Below are positions 37,015-46,213 of a stretch of DNA of 64,000 nt, in pieces (within the stretch, counting starts at the first letter, position 1; the number at the start of each line of letters is the position of its first letter). Source of the DNA: SHVZ01 sp044223515 (GTDB lineage: Bacteria > Pseudomonadota > Alphaproteobacteria > SHVZ01). The stretch lies in assembly GCA_044223515.1 (NCBI GenBank), contig JBGALV010000004.1, forward strand, positions 37,925-101,924, read 5' to 3'. Position numbers and translations under genes: made by a program. The notes under the pieces were generated by a model. The model was not told the DNA's origin. It was given only the letters and a program-made list of their open reading frames with translations, and ran no database searches.

Positions 37015-38235
37015 TCAAGCGCGGCGGCGGAAGTGCTTGCCGAGGACCAGGCCCTGGCGCTGATACGACGACCCGATGCCCTGGCCGTAGAGCTTGTCGG
37101 GCTTGGCGATCAGCGGCTCGTAGACCAGGCGGCCGACCACCTGTCCGTCCTCGATCATGAACGGGACCTCGTGCACGCGGACCTCCAGGACAGCGCGCGT
37201 GCCGGCGGCACCGAGCTCTGGGTCGCCGAAGCCGGGATCGAAGAAGCCGGCGTAGTGAACTCGGAACTCACCGACCAGTGTGTCGTAGGCCAGCATCTCG
37301 GCGGCGTATCCGGACGGGATGCGCACCGCCTCCTTGGAGGCCAGGATGTAGAAATCGTGCGGATCGAGGACGATGCCGCGGCCGTCGTGCGGCGCGTGGA
37401 TCTCTTCCCAGAAGTCTTCGGCGGCATAGCCCCTGACCCGGTCCATGTCGACGACGTCGGTATTGCGGCGTGCGCGATATCCGATCACCGATCCGGGGCC
37501 GTCGCCGCGTACGTCGACGGTGAAGGCGATGCCGCTGCGGATGTTCTCGGGCTTGTCCATGATCTGGCCCTCGAACATCTCGATCTGCTGGTCGGTGAGA
37601 TCGGTGCCGTCGACGCCGACGCCGATGATGCCGACCTCGCGCTGCAGTTCTCGCAGGGCCTTGTCGCTCAAGGAGGGCGAGCCGCGCTTGACCCGCATCT
37701 GCACGAGCCGGCTTCCCTTGCGGACCTTGACGCTGAACGCGCGCGGGCAGACCTCGACGTAGAGCGGGCCGTGATAGCGCTCGGGGATGCGGTCGAACTC
37801 GGTGCCGCGGTCGGTGATGACGCGGGCAAAGACGTCGAGGCGGCCGGTCGAGCTTTTCGGGTTGGCGAGCGCGGAGATGCGCTTCTTGAACGCGACGCCC
37901 TCGAGCAACGGAATGATGTAGACGCAGTCCTTCTCGAGCACCGCGCCCTTGGTGAGGTCGAGCGTGTGCATGGTGACCCGCTCCAGCCGCTCGGCGACGG
38001 TGGCGTTGGGCCCGGGCAGGAAGCTGGCGACGACGCGGTAGGCTTCGTGGCCGAGCCGGAGGTCGAGGCTGGCCGGCTGCACCTGGGCAGGGTCGATCTC
38101 CTCGAGCGCGGTGATCTCCTTCTGCTCGATCATGTGCCGGAGGAACTGCGAGGGGATGACGCCGGTGGTCCGTTCCTCCGGAGTTTGATCGGAGGGAAGA
38201 CGCTTGAGCAGGAGAGAGTCGCGAGGATCAGTCAT
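37015..38235 (-). CDS. dcd: 2'-deoxycytidine 5'-triphosphate deaminase, long alphaproteobacterial form
   Basis: This protein has 406 residues, roughly twice the length of the classical 190-residue dCTP deaminase, and looks like a tandem of two dUTPase-fold domains. The N-terminal half contains PSQFLRHMIEQKEI, LDLRLGHEAYRV and ANPKSSTGRLDVFARVI. The C-terminal half contains GRGIVLDPHDFYILASKE and the hallmark HYAGFFDPGFGDPELG. The enzyme supplies dUTP for thymidylate synthesis. The SSTGRLDVFARV segment and the GFFDPGFG segment are both retained. The gene is unlinked to other nucleotide genes here. Confidence 0.9.
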   Translation of the reverse strand: MTDPRDSLLLKRLPSDQTPEERTTGVIPSQFLRHMIEQKEITALEEIDPAQVQPASLDLRLGHEAYRVVASFLPGPNATVAERLERVTMHTLDLTKGAVLEKDCVYIIPLLEGVAFKKRISALANPKSSTGRLDVFARVITDRGTEFDRIPERYHGPLYVEVCPRAFSVKVRKGSRLVQMRVKRGSPSLSDKALRELQREVGIIGVGVDGTDLTDQQIEMFEGQIMDKPENIRSGIAFTVDVRGDGPGSVIGYRARRNTDVVDMDRVRGYAAEDFWEEIHAPHDGRGIVLDPHDFYILASKEAVRIPSGYAAEMLAYDTLVGEFRVHYAGFFDPGFGDPELGAAGTRAVLEVRVHEVPFMIEDGQVVGRLVYEPLIAKPDKLYGQGIGSSYQRQGLVLGKHFRRRA

Positions 38236-38337
38236 CGGGCTGGTGGGGGTCGTCTTTCCGGTTGACCGGTAGGGCAGAGGCTAATAGCCGATAGGGCAGA
38301 TGCCCGGAAGGGTGCCATGGAACAGGGAGATCATGCC

Positions 38338-39912
38338 ATGACCATTGCTAAACGAACGGTAGGTGTCGCGTTGGGCGCGGCCCTCGGCCTTTCGGCCGGG
38401 CCGGCCTTGGCCCAGGACCTCACGGTCGCGCTGGGCGCCTCCGTCACCTCGCTCGACCCGCATTTCCACGCGCTGACGCCGAACAACAACATCGCCCAGC
38501 ACGTCTTCAACAACCTGGTCGAGCAGGACCACAACCAGCAGCTCGTTCCCGGCCTGGCCACCTCCTGGACGGCCAAGGACGACACTACCTGGGTGATCAA
38601 GCTCCGCCCGGGCGTGAAGTTCCACGACGGGTCCGACTTCACCGCCGAGGACGTGGTCGCCACCGTCAAGCGCGTCGCCTGGGTCCCGAACAGCCCGTCG
38701 GCCTTCACGATCTACACCAAGGCGATCAAGAACATCGTCGTCGTCGATCCGCTGACGATCGAGCTCAAGACCGACGGCCCCTATCCGCTGATGCCGAACG
38801 ACCTCTCGAACTTCTTCATCGTCAGCAAGAAGATGGTCGAGGCCCCGACCGAGGATTTCAATCGGCTCACCGCCGCGATAGGGACCGGACCCTACAAGTT
38901 CACCGACTACGCCCGGGGCGAGCGCATCGTCATGGAGCGCAACGAAGCCTATTGGGGCAAGAAGCCCGAATGGAAGAAGGCGACCTTCCGCCTGATCACC
39001 AACCCGGCGGCGCGCGTCGCAGCGATCCTGTCGGGCGACGTCCAGATGATCGAGGCGGTTCCGACCGCCGACATCGAGAAGCTGAAAGGCAATGCCAACA
39101 TCACGCTGGCCCAGGCGGCGTCGAACCGGCTGATCTACCTGCACATGGATCACCAGCGCGACGTGACGCCGTTCTTCACCGACAAGGCGGGCAAGCCGCT
39201 GGCGAAGAACCCGCTCAAGGATCTCCGGGTCCGTCAGGCGCTGTCGAAGTCGATCAACCGCGACGGCATCGTCGAGCGTGTGATGGAGGGTGTCGGCGTT
39301 CCGGCCGGCCAGCTGCTGGCCGAGAGCTTCTTCGGCACCAGCAAGAACCTGAAGCCCGAGAAGTACGATCCGGACGGTGCCAAGAAGCTGCTCGCCGACG
39401 CCGGATATCCGAACGGTTTCACCGTCACCATCCATGGCCCGAACGACCGCTACATCAACGACGGTCGCATCATCCAGACGGTGGCCCAGATGTGGAGCCG
39501 TATCGGCATCGAGGCCAAGGTCGAGGCGCTGCCGTGGGCTACCTTCGCCGGCAAGGCATCGAACCAGGAATACTCGATCTTCCTGGTCGGCTGGGGCTCC
39601 GGCACCGGCGAGACCTCGTCGACGCTGCGTTCCCTGCTGGCGACCTTCAACAAGGACACCGGCATGGGCCAGGCCAATCGTGGCCGCTACAGTAACCCTG
39701 AACTCGACAAGACCCTCGCCGAGGCGCTTCGCACCGTCGACGACAAGAAGCGCGGCGAGCTTCTGGCCAAGGCCAGCGAGATCGGTGTCCGCGACGTCGG
39801 CATCATCCCGCTGCACTACGAGGTGTCGACCTGGGCCCTGAAGAAGGGGCTTGCCTACACCGCGCGGGCCGATCAGCAGACCATGGCGACCGAGGTCGTC
39901 ACGGTGAAGTAG
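38338..39912 (+). CDS. dipeptide/oligopeptide ABC transporter substrate-binding protein (SBP family 5)
   Basis: Start is placed at MTIAKRTVGVALGA (524 residues), preceded by GGGAGATCATGCC; the extra upstream ATG would add only 7 residues before the signal peptide ending in PALAQ. The mature protein carries family-5 receptor marks: LDPHFHALTPNNNIAQHVFN, TWVIKLRPGVKFHDGSDFTAEDVV and IGTGPYKFTDYARGERIVM. It binds peptides or similar ligands in the periplasm. It leads the operon with two permeases and two ATPases. A 41-base hairpin region separates it from the permeases. Confidence 0.93.
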   Translation: MTIAKRTVGVALGAALGLSAGPALAQDLTVALGASVTSLDPHFHALTPNNNIAQHVFNNLVEQDHNQQLVPGLATSWTAKDDTTWVIKLRPGVKFHDGSDFTAEDVVATVKRVAWVPNSPSAFTIYTKAIKNIVVVDPLTIELKTDGPYPLMPNDLSNFFIVSKKMVEAPTEDFNRLTAAIGTGPYKFTDYARGERIVMERNEAYWGKKPEWKKATFRLITNPAARVAAILSGDVQMIEAVPTADIEKLKGNANITLAQAASNRLIYLHMDHQRDVTPFFTDKAGKPLAKNPLKDLRVRQALSKSINRDGIVERVMEGVGVPAGQLLAESFFGTSKNLKPEKYDPDGAKKLLADAGYPNGFTVTIHGPNDRYINDGRIIQTVAQMWSRIGIEAKVEALPWATFAGKASNQEYSIFLVGWGSGTGETSSTLRSLLATFNKDTGMGQANRGRYSNPELDKTLAEALRTVDDKKRGELLAKASEIGVRDVGIIPLHYEVSTWALKKGLAYTARADQQTMATEVVTVK

Positions 39913-39919
39913 TACGGGG

Positions 39920-39960
39920 GGAGTCCTTCCCCGGCGTCCCATAGCCAGGGGAAGGACTCC
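39920..39960. repeat. 13-base perfect inverted repeat between receptor and permease genes
   Basis: GGAGTCCTTCCCC (39920-39932) is followed after a 15-base loop by its exact reverse complement at 39948-39960. No T-run follows, so this is not a classical terminator. Such hairpins after a binding-protein gene often stabilise its part of the transcript and so raise receptor over permease levels. Confidence 0.7.
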
Positions 39961-40039
39961 GTCCTCGACGCCGCATAAGGCGGCCGATAAAGTCCGCGAA
40001 CCCGGCCGCCAAAGTGTCGGGGCAGGGGAACAGGGCCGT

Positions 40040-41017
40040 ATGACCGTCTTCATCGTTCGACGCTTGATGCAGAGCGTCGTCATCCTGCTGGTCATGTCGG
40101 TGATCGTGTTCCTTGGCGTCTTCGCCATCGGCAACCCGGTCGACATCCTGATCTCACCCGACGCCGACCAGATGGAGCGCGAGCGCGCGATCCGCGCCCT
40201 CGGCCTCGATCTGCCGCTGTGGGAGCAGTACTTCGTCTTCCTGAAGAATGCGGTCGCCGGCGACCTCGGCCGCTCCTTCGTCTTCAACGAGCCGGCGCTC
40301 CGACTGATCTTCGAGCGCATGCCGGCGACCCTCGAGCTTGCCCTCACCGCGGTCGTGCTGTCGCTGATCGTCGGCATCCCGCTCGGCCTCTATGCCGGCT
40401 TGCGTCCGCAGACCGTGACGTCGAAGGGCATCATGGCCGGGTCGATCGTCGGCTTCAGCCTGCCGAGCTTCTGGCAGGGCCTGATGTTCATCATGGTCTT
40501 CGCGGTGATGCTGGGCTGGCTGCCCTCCACCGGCCGCGGCCAGGTCGGTACCTTCCTCGGCCTCAAGTCGAGCCTGTTCACGCGTGACGGTCTGGCCCAT
40601 GTGATCCTGCCTGCGGTGAACCTGGCGCTCGGCAATGCTGCGCTGATCATCCGGCTGACGCGTGCCGGCGTTCGCGAGACGCTGCTCCAGGACTATGTGA
40701 AGTTCGCTCGCGCCAAGGGGCTGACGTCTCGACGCGTGGTCGGCGTCCATGTCCTCAAGAACATCCTGATCCCGCTGGTTACCGTGGTCGGACTCGAGAT
40801 CGGCGGCCTGATTGCCTTCGCCGTCGTCACCGAGTCGATCTTCGCCTGGCCCGGCATGGGCAAGCTGATCATCGACTCGATCAACCAGCTCGACCGTCCG
40901 GTGATGGTGGCGTACCTGATGATGATCGTATTCCTGTTCATCATCATCAACCTGGTCGTCGACGTGCTCTACTCGGTGATCGACCCGCGCGTGCGGCTGC
41001 AGGACGTCAAGGGATGA
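40040..41017 (+). CDS. dipeptide/oligopeptide ABC permease (DppB-like)
   Basis: The 325-residue permease has the N-terminal signature MTVFIVRRLMQSVVILLVMS followed by a large periplasmic loop, then five further helices. The EAA loop is YVKFARAKGLTSRRVVGVHV. This layout, with a long first loop, is the DppB/OppB form. The start is preceded by AGGGGAACAGGGCC. Its stop overlaps the next permease start by 4 bases. Together with the DppC-like subunit it forms the inner-membrane channel. Confidence 0.93.
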   Translation: MTVFIVRRLMQSVVILLVMSVIVFLGVFAIGNPVDILISPDADQMERERAIRALGLDLPLWEQYFVFLKNAVAGDLGRSFVFNEPALRLIFERMPATLELALTAVVLSLIVGIPLGLYAGLRPQTVTSKGIMAGSIVGFSLPSFWQGLMFIMVFAVMLGWLPSTGRGQVGTFLGLKSSLFTRDGLAHVILPAVNLALGNAALIIRLTRAGVRETLLQDYVKFARAKGLTSRRVVGVHVLKNILIPLVTVVGLEIGGLIAFAVVTESIFAWPGMGKLIIDSINQLDRPVMVAYLMMIVFLFIIINLVVDVLYSVIDPRVRLQDVKG

Positions 41018-41919
41018 GCGATCCCGCCGCCACCATTCCGGCCAAGGTCGAGACGCCGTTCCGGCGGTTGCTCTCGGAATTCGCCGAGGACAAGCTCGCC
41101 GTCGGTGGGGCGGTCGTGCTGACGATCATCCTGCTGGTAGCGCTGCTCGCGCCGCTGATCTCGCCGCAGAATCCCTACGACCTCTCCAAGCTCGATATTC
41201 TCGACAGCCGGCTGCCGCCGGGCTCCAAGAGCATGGACGGCATCACCTTCTGGCTCGGTACCGACGGGCAGGGGCGCGACATGCTGTCCGGCATCTTCTA
41301 CGGACTCCGGACCAGCCTTGCGGTCGGCGTCTTCTCAGGCATCTGCGCGATGATGCTTGGCATGACGATGGGCTTGATCGCGGCCTATGTCGGCGGACGA
41401 ACCGAGACGCTGATCATGCGCCTGGTCGACCTGCAGCTCAGCTTTCCGACCATCCTGATCGCGCTGATCCTGCTCGCGGTGCTCGGCCAGGGTGTGGGCA
41501 AGATCATTCTCGCCCTGATCATCGTTCAGTGGTCGTATTACGCCCGCATCATCCGTGGCGCGGCGCTGGTCGAGCGGCGGCGCGAGTACGTCGAAGCCGC
41601 CATCTGCCTCGGTCTTTCGAAGCCGAGGATCATCTTCAGCCACGTCCTGCCGAACTGCATGCCGCCGATGATCGTGATCGGCACGGTCCAGGTGGCGGGC
41701 GCGATCGCGCTCGAGGCGACGCTGTCGTTCCTCGGCATCGGGCTTCCGATCACCGAGCCGTCGCTGGGGCTGCTGATCGCCAACGGCTTCGAATACCTGC
41801 TCTCGGGCAAGTACTGGATCAGCTTCTTCCCGGGCATCGCGCTGCTCATCACCATCGTCTCCATCAACCTGGTCGGCGACCAGCTTCGCGACGTGCTCAA
41901 CCCCAGGCTCCAGCGATGA
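41014..41919 (+). CDS. dipeptide/oligopeptide ABC permease (DppC-like)
   Basis: The 301-residue protein begins with a cytoplasmic segment, then helix VGGAVVLTIILLVALLAPLI, and shows the DppC hallmark FWLGTDGQGRDMLSGIFYG. The EAA loop is YVEAAICLGLSKPRIIFSHV. It forms the second half of the translocation pore. It is translationally coupled on both sides (ATGA overlaps of 4 bases with the DppB-like and DppD-like genes). Confidence 0.93.
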   Translation: MSDPAATIPAKVETPFRRLLSEFAEDKLAVGGAVVLTIILLVALLAPLISPQNPYDLSKLDILDSRLPPGSKSMDGITFWLGTDGQGRDMLSGIFYGLRTSLAVGVFSGICAMMLGMTMGLIAAYVGGRTETLIMRLVDLQLSFPTILIALILLAVLGQGVGKIILALIIVQWSYYARIIRGAALVERRREYVEAAICLGLSKPRIIFSHVLPNCMPPMIVIGTVQVAGAIALEATLSFLGIGLPITEPSLGLLIANGFEYLLSGKYWISFFPGIALLITIVSINLVGDQLRDVLNPRLQR

Positions 41920-42896
41920 GCGAGACCACTCTCGCAGTCCAGGATCTCAAGACTCACTTCTTCACCCGCGGCGGCGTGGTGAAGGCGGTGGACGGCGTCT
42001 CCTTCGAGATCGGCAAGGGCCGGATCCTGGGTCTCGTCGGCGAGTCCGGATCCGGCAAGTCGATCACCGGCTTCTCCATCCTGGGATTGGTCGATCCGCC
42101 GGGGCGGGTCGTCGAGGGAAAGATCCTCCTCAAGGGCGAGAACCTGGTCGGTCAGCCCGACGAAAGGCTGCGGGGGATCCGCGGCAACCGGATCGCCATG
42201 ATCTTCCAAGATCCAATGATGACGCTGAACCCGGTTCTGCGGATCGACACGCAGATGATCGAGGCGGTGCAGGCGCATCACGACGTCGGTGCCGACGAGG
42301 CCCGTGCCCGTGCTCGCGACGCGCTCGGCCGTGTCGGCATTCCCTCGCCGGAGGAGCGTCTGAACGCCTATCCGCATCAGTTTTCCGGTGGTATGCGCCA
42401 GCGCGTCGCGATCGCGATCGCGCTGCTCAACAATCCCGAGCTGATCATCGCCGACGAGCCGACCACGGCGCTCGACGTGACCATCCAGGGACAGATCCTC
42501 TACGAGGTGCAGAAGCTCTGCCGCGAAACCGGCACCTCGCTGATCTGGATCACCCACGACCTCTCGGTTGTCGCCGGCCTCGCCGACGACATCTGCGTCA
42601 TGTATGCCGGCAAGATCGTCGAGTCCGGCCGCATCGACGACGTGCTCGACCGGCCGCTGCATCCCTACACCAAGGGCCTTCTCGGCAGCGTGCCGAGCCG
42701 CAACAAGCGCGGCAGCCCGCTTGCCCAGATTCCCGGCATGACGCCGTCGCTGCTGAACCTGCCGAGCGGCTGCCCCTTCGCCGATCGCTGCCCGCGTGTG
42801 CAGGACGACTGCCGGACGGCTCTTCCGCTGATGGTTGAGTATCTGCCCGGGCAATCGGCACGCTGCATTCATCCGCATCTGGAGGGCCGCGCATGA
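41916..42896 (+). CDS. dipeptide/oligopeptide ABC ATP-binding protein (DppD-like)
   Basis: This 326-residue ATPase starts at the ATG overlapping the previous stop. Walker A GESGSGKS, signature FSGGMRQRVAIAIAL, Walker B LIIADEPTTALD and H-loop WITHDLSVVAG are complete. The C-terminal oligopeptide-transport region contains the LPSGCPFADRCPRVQDDC cysteine cluster typical of DppD/OppD, where a small iron-sulfur or metal site may form. It pairs with the DppF-like ATPase that follows after a 4-base overlap. Confidence 0.93.
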   Translation: MSETTLAVQDLKTHFFTRGGVVKAVDGVSFEIGKGRILGLVGESGSGKSITGFSILGLVDPPGRVVEGKILLKGENLVGQPDERLRGIRGNRIAMIFQDPMMTLNPVLRIDTQMIEAVQAHHDVGADEARARARDALGRVGIPSPEERLNAYPHQFSGGMRQRVAIAIALLNNPELIIADEPTTALDVTIQGQILYEVQKLCRETGTSLIWITHDLSVVAGLADDICVMYAGKIVESGRIDDVLDRPLHPYTKGLLGSVPSRNKRGSPLAQIPGMTPSLLNLPSGCPFADRCPRVQDDCRTALPLMVEYLPGQSARCIHPHLEGRA

Positions 42897-43885
42897 GCGA
42901 GGCTCTCATCGAGCTTCAGGGTATCGTCAAGCGCTTCACCAAGCCGCTCGACGTTGCCGCCAAGGTCGCAAACATGATCGGTGCCGGGATGCGCGAGGAG
43001 GTCGTGCACGCGATCGACCGTGTCGACCTTGCGATCAAGCCTGGCGAGGTCGTGGGTCTTGTCGGAGAGTCCGGCTGCGGCAAGTCGACCCTCGGGCGCA
43101 TCGCTGCCGGCATCCTGCCGCCGACGGAAGGTCGCGTGGTCTATCGCGGCAAGGACGTGACCGGCGACAAGCTGAAGGGCGGCAAGGCGCAGCTCGGCAC
43201 GCAGATGATCTTCCAGGATCCGTTCGCCTCGCTCAATCCGAGGAAGCGGGTCGAGGACATCATCGGCGAGGCGCCGAAGGTCCATGGCCTGATCGACCGC
43301 CGCGAATTCGGCGATTATGTCGAGGCGACGATGCGGCGGGTCGGCCTCGATCCTGCCTTCCGCCGCCGCTACCCGCACCAGTTCTCGGGCGGCCAGCGTC
43401 AGCGCATCGGCATCGCGCGCGCTCTCGCCGTGAAGCCGGAGTTCCTGATCTGCGACGAGGCGGTCGCGGCGCTGGATGTTTCCATCCAGGCTCAGGTGCT
43501 TAACCTGTTCATGGATCTGCGCCGCGACCTCAACCTGACCTATCTCTTCATCAGCCACGACCTCGGCGTGGTCGAGCACATGAGCGACCGCGTGGTGATC
43601 ATGTATCTCGGCCGCGTGGTCGAGAGCGGGCCGACCGAAGAGATGTTCGGTGCGCCCAACCATCCCTACACCCAGGCACTGCTCGGCGGCATCTCGCGGA
43701 TCGAAGCGCGAAAGCGCGTCTTCGAGCCGGTCAAGGGCGAGATCCCGTCGCCGCTGAATCCGCCGACCGGCTGCCATTTCCACCCGCGCTGCCCGCACGC
43801 GATGGAGCGTTGCAAGCGTGAAGTCCCGGCGCTGAAGGAGATCGCGCCGGGTCGTCGCTCCGCCTGTCATCTGAACGATGGCTGA
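42893..43885 (+). CDS. dipeptide/oligopeptide ABC ATP-binding protein (DppF-like)
   Basis: The 330-residue ATPase has Walker A GESGCGKST, signature FSGGQRQRIGIARAL, Walker B FLICDEAVAALD and H-loop FISHDLGVVEHM. Note DEAVAALD rather than the usual DEPVSALD, a common variant of this subclass. The C-terminal tail holds the cysteines of HFHPRCPHAMERC. It completes a five-gene peptide importer. Its last 8 bases overlap the N-formylglutamate amidohydrolase gene, coupling transport to substrate processing. Confidence 0.93.
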   Translation: MSEALIELQGIVKRFTKPLDVAAKVANMIGAGMREEVVHAIDRVDLAIKPGEVVGLVGESGCGKSTLGRIAAGILPPTEGRVVYRGKDVTGDKLKGGKAQLGTQMIFQDPFASLNPRKRVEDIIGEAPKVHGLIDRREFGDYVEATMRRVGLDPAFRRRYPHQFSGGQRQRIGIARALAVKPEFLICDEAVAALDVSIQAQVLNLFMDLRRDLNLTYLFISHDLGVVEHMSDRVVIMYLGRVVESGPTEEMFGAPNHPYTQALLGGISRIEARKRVFEPVKGEIPSPLNPPTGCHFHPRCPHAMERCKREVPALKEIAPGRRSACHLNDG

Positions 43886-44735
43886 TCCCGTGCACGTGCC
43901 CGGCGTCTTCACCCGCCACGACCCGACCGGACAGCCGGCGCCGGTGCTGTTCGACTCGCCGCACAGCGGCGTGATCTATCCTGACGATTTCAAGCCGATC
44001 GCGCCGATGGAGCTGCTCAGGACCGGCGAGGACGCCTTCGTCCACGAGCTGTTCGGCGCCGGGCCGAGCAAGGGCGCGATCCTGGTCGAGGCGCATTTTC
44101 CGCGCGTCTACATCGATCCCAACCGCGCCTCGACGGACATCGACCCGGATCTCCTGTCGGAGGCATGGCCCGAGCCGTTGAACCCGACGGAGAAGAGCCG
44201 CCTCGGCCTGGGACTGATACGTCGCCTCGTGGTGCCGGGCGTGCCGGTTCATGGCAAGCGCCTGACCGTCGCCGAGGTCAAGTCCCGGATCGACCGCTTC
44301 TATGGCCCGTATCATCAGGCGGTCGGCGGCGCCTATGACGAGCTGCACACGCGCTTCGGCAAGGTCTGGCACATCAACTGCCACTCGATGAAGTCGGTCG
44401 GCAACGCGATGGCGACCGATCCCGGTGCACGCCGGCCGGACTTCGTGCTCGGCGACCGCGATGGCAAGACCTGCGATTCAAAATTCGTGACCCTGGTGCG
44501 CGACGTGCTCGACGGGATGGGCTATTCGGTCGCGATCAACAACCCTTACAAGGGACTCGAGCTGATCATGCGCTATTCCGATCCGGAGGCCGGGCGGCAT
44601 GCGCTGCAGATCGAGATCAACCGCGCGCTCTACATGGACGAGGCTCTGATCACGCGGAGCGCCGGCTTTTCCAAGCTGCGCGCCGACCTGTCGGCGCTCG
44701 TCGACGCCGTGGTCGACTTCGCGCGCCGGCAATGA
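43878..44735 (+). CDS. N-formylglutamate amidohydrolase-family hydrolase
   Basis: The 285-residue enzyme belongs to the FGase family, zinc hydrolases that remove formyl groups, for example from N-formylglutamate in histidine degradation. The family landmarks are VLFDSPHSGVIYPDDF near the start, VYIDPNRASTDIDPDLL, FGKVWHINCHSMKSVG and HALQIEINRALYMDE near the end. No hutUHI genes are linked. Translational overlap with the peptide importer suggests that it acts on a formylated or acylated peptide or amino acid brought in by that system. Confidence 0.85.
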   Translation: MADPVHVPGVFTRHDPTGQPAPVLFDSPHSGVIYPDDFKPIAPMELLRTGEDAFVHELFGAGPSKGAILVEAHFPRVYIDPNRASTDIDPDLLSEAWPEPLNPTEKSRLGLGLIRRLVVPGVPVHGKRLTVAEVKSRIDRFYGPYHQAVGGAYDELHTRFGKVWHINCHSMKSVGNAMATDPGARRPDFVLGDRDGKTCDSKFVTLVRDVLDGMGYSVAINNPYKGLELIMRYSDPEAGRHALQIEINRALYMDEALITRSAGFSKLRADLSALVDAVVDFARRQ

Positions 44736-45748
44736 CCCGCCGGACCTGGGATCACCCGAAAGGCGAGGTTCGACGCATCGCCGTCGACTCCCAGGCGCTT
44801 CGCGGCAATCCTCTCGGCGATCCGCATCTGCGCTCGGTCGATGTCTACCTTCCCCCGGGCTACAAGCCCTGGACCAAGGTGCCGCTGCTGGTCGACCTCG
44901 CCGGCTTCACCGGCTCCGGCCTCGGACACACCAACTGGCGCGCCTTCACCGAGAACGTGCCGGAGCGGCTCGACCGGCTGATCTCGACCGGAGCGATGGG
45001 GCCGGTCGCCGTAGCGTTTCCGGACTGCTACACGCGGCTCGGCGGCAACCAGTACATCAACTCGGCGGGCACGGGTGCCTACGCAGACTTCCTGATCCAG
45101 GAGGTGGTGCCGCAGGTCGAGTCGACCTTCGGCTGCGGCGGGCAGGGGCGGCGCGGCCTCTTCGGCAAGTCGTCGGGCGGCTACGGCGCGATCGTGCACG
45201 GCATGCTGCATTCCGATTTCTGGAGTGCGGTCGCCTGCCATTCCGGCGACATGGCCTTCGAGCTGATCTATCTCCAGGACATGCCGTCGACCTTGAACGT
45301 GCTGGCCCGGCATGGCCGCTCGGTCGAGGCCTTCATCCGGCATTTCGAGGCGCAGAAGAAGCCCTCGGACAAGGAGACGCATGCTCTGATGATCCTGGCG
45401 ATGGCGGCGACATACGATCCCGATCCACGCCAGTTCCTGTCGATCCGCCTGCCGGTCGACCTCGAGACCTGCGAGGTCATCCCCGAGCGCTGGGCGCTGT
45501 GGGCGCGCTGGGATCCGCTGGTTTTGGCCGAGACGCGGACCGCCGAGCTCAAGAAGCTCAAGGGCCTGTTCATCGATTGCGGCGTCGAGGACCAGTACCA
45601 TCTGCACTACGGCGCCCGGCGGATGAACCGCCTCCTCGTTCGCAACAACGTGCCGCACATCTACGAGGAGTTCCTGGATAACCACTCCTCGATCGACTAC
45701 CGCATGGACACGAGCCTGCCTTTCCTCGAGAAGGCCTTGCGGGCCTGA
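44732..45748 (+). CDS. putative esterase of the alpha/beta hydrolase fold (esterase D family)
   Basis: This 338-residue protein has the putative-esterase pattern: VDVYLPPGYKPWTKVPLLVD, the nucleophile elbow FGKSSGGYGAIVHGM (Ser within GKSSGG) and a late histidine in NHSSIDYRMD. It has no signal peptide. Its start overlaps the previous gene by 4 bases, so it is the last gene of the peptide-import operon. It probably hydrolyses an ester or thioester bond. The natural substrate is unknown. Confidence 0.8.
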   Translation: MTRRTWDHPKGEVRRIAVDSQALRGNPLGDPHLRSVDVYLPPGYKPWTKVPLLVDLAGFTGSGLGHTNWRAFTENVPERLDRLISTGAMGPVAVAFPDCYTRLGGNQYINSAGTGAYADFLIQEVVPQVESTFGCGGQGRRGLFGKSSGGYGAIVHGMLHSDFWSAVACHSGDMAFELIYLQDMPSTLNVLARHGRSVEAFIRHFEAQKKPSDKETHALMILAMAATYDPDPRQFLSIRLPVDLETCEVIPERWALWARWDPLVLAETRTAELKKLKGLFIDCGVEDQYHLHYGARRMNRLLVRNNVPHIYEEFLDNHSSIDYRMDTSLPFLEKALRA

Positions 45749-45802
45749 CGTCTGCCTCCGCTCCCCCTCGCCACGGAGCTCCCGCCGCATTAGACTTTCT
45801 GT

Positions 45803-46213
45803 ATGCGCCTCCTCGCCGCTCTCGCCGGGCTGCTGATGGCAGCCCCGGCCCTCGCCCAGGTTTCGGCCTCTTCGCCCCAGGTGACGATCGCCGAGTCCGA
45901 GTGCCGGAACCTGACGATCCATACGCCGTCGCCCGACGTGAAGTACCGTCCCGGACAGGACGCCCAGGGCCGGGCGGTCGCGCCAGCGGACCTCAACAAC
46001 CGTCAGCGCTTCCAGCCGCCCAAGGAGTTCACGATCGACGTGACCCGCCGGCTGGCGAGCCAGGGCTCGTCCATCAATTCGTTCAAGGCGGAGGCGAACA
46101 TCCTCCAGCTCCGGGTCAAGGACGGGAAGGTCTTCTACGGCGACCAGCAGCTCGGCGACCGCGACCAGCGCGCGATCGCGCAGGCCTGCGCCGAGCAGAT
46201 GAAGCAGCGCTAG
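45803..46213 (+). CDS. hypothetical secreted protein
   Basis: The 136-residue product has a good signal peptide, MRLLAALAGLLMAAPALAQ, and a mature part of about 117 residues without recognised motifs, apart from two cysteines that could form a disulfide. It is predicted to be periplasmic. It stands 54 bases after the esterase gene. Its stop shares the palindrome CTAG (46210-46213) with the stop of the convergent DUF4010 gene. Confidence 0.7.
   Translation: MRLLAALAGLLMAAPALAQVSASSPQVTIAESECRNLTIHTPSPDVKYRPGQDAQGRAVAPADLNNRQRFQPPKEFTIDVTRRLASQGSSINSFKAEANILQLRVKDGKVFYGDQQLGDRDQRAIAQACAEQMKQR

Noticed and set aside
38281..40377. Minus-strand open frame of 698 codons across the peptide receptor gene
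   Set aside because: It is antisense to a clear family-5 receptor and permease start, with low-complexity composition and no motif.
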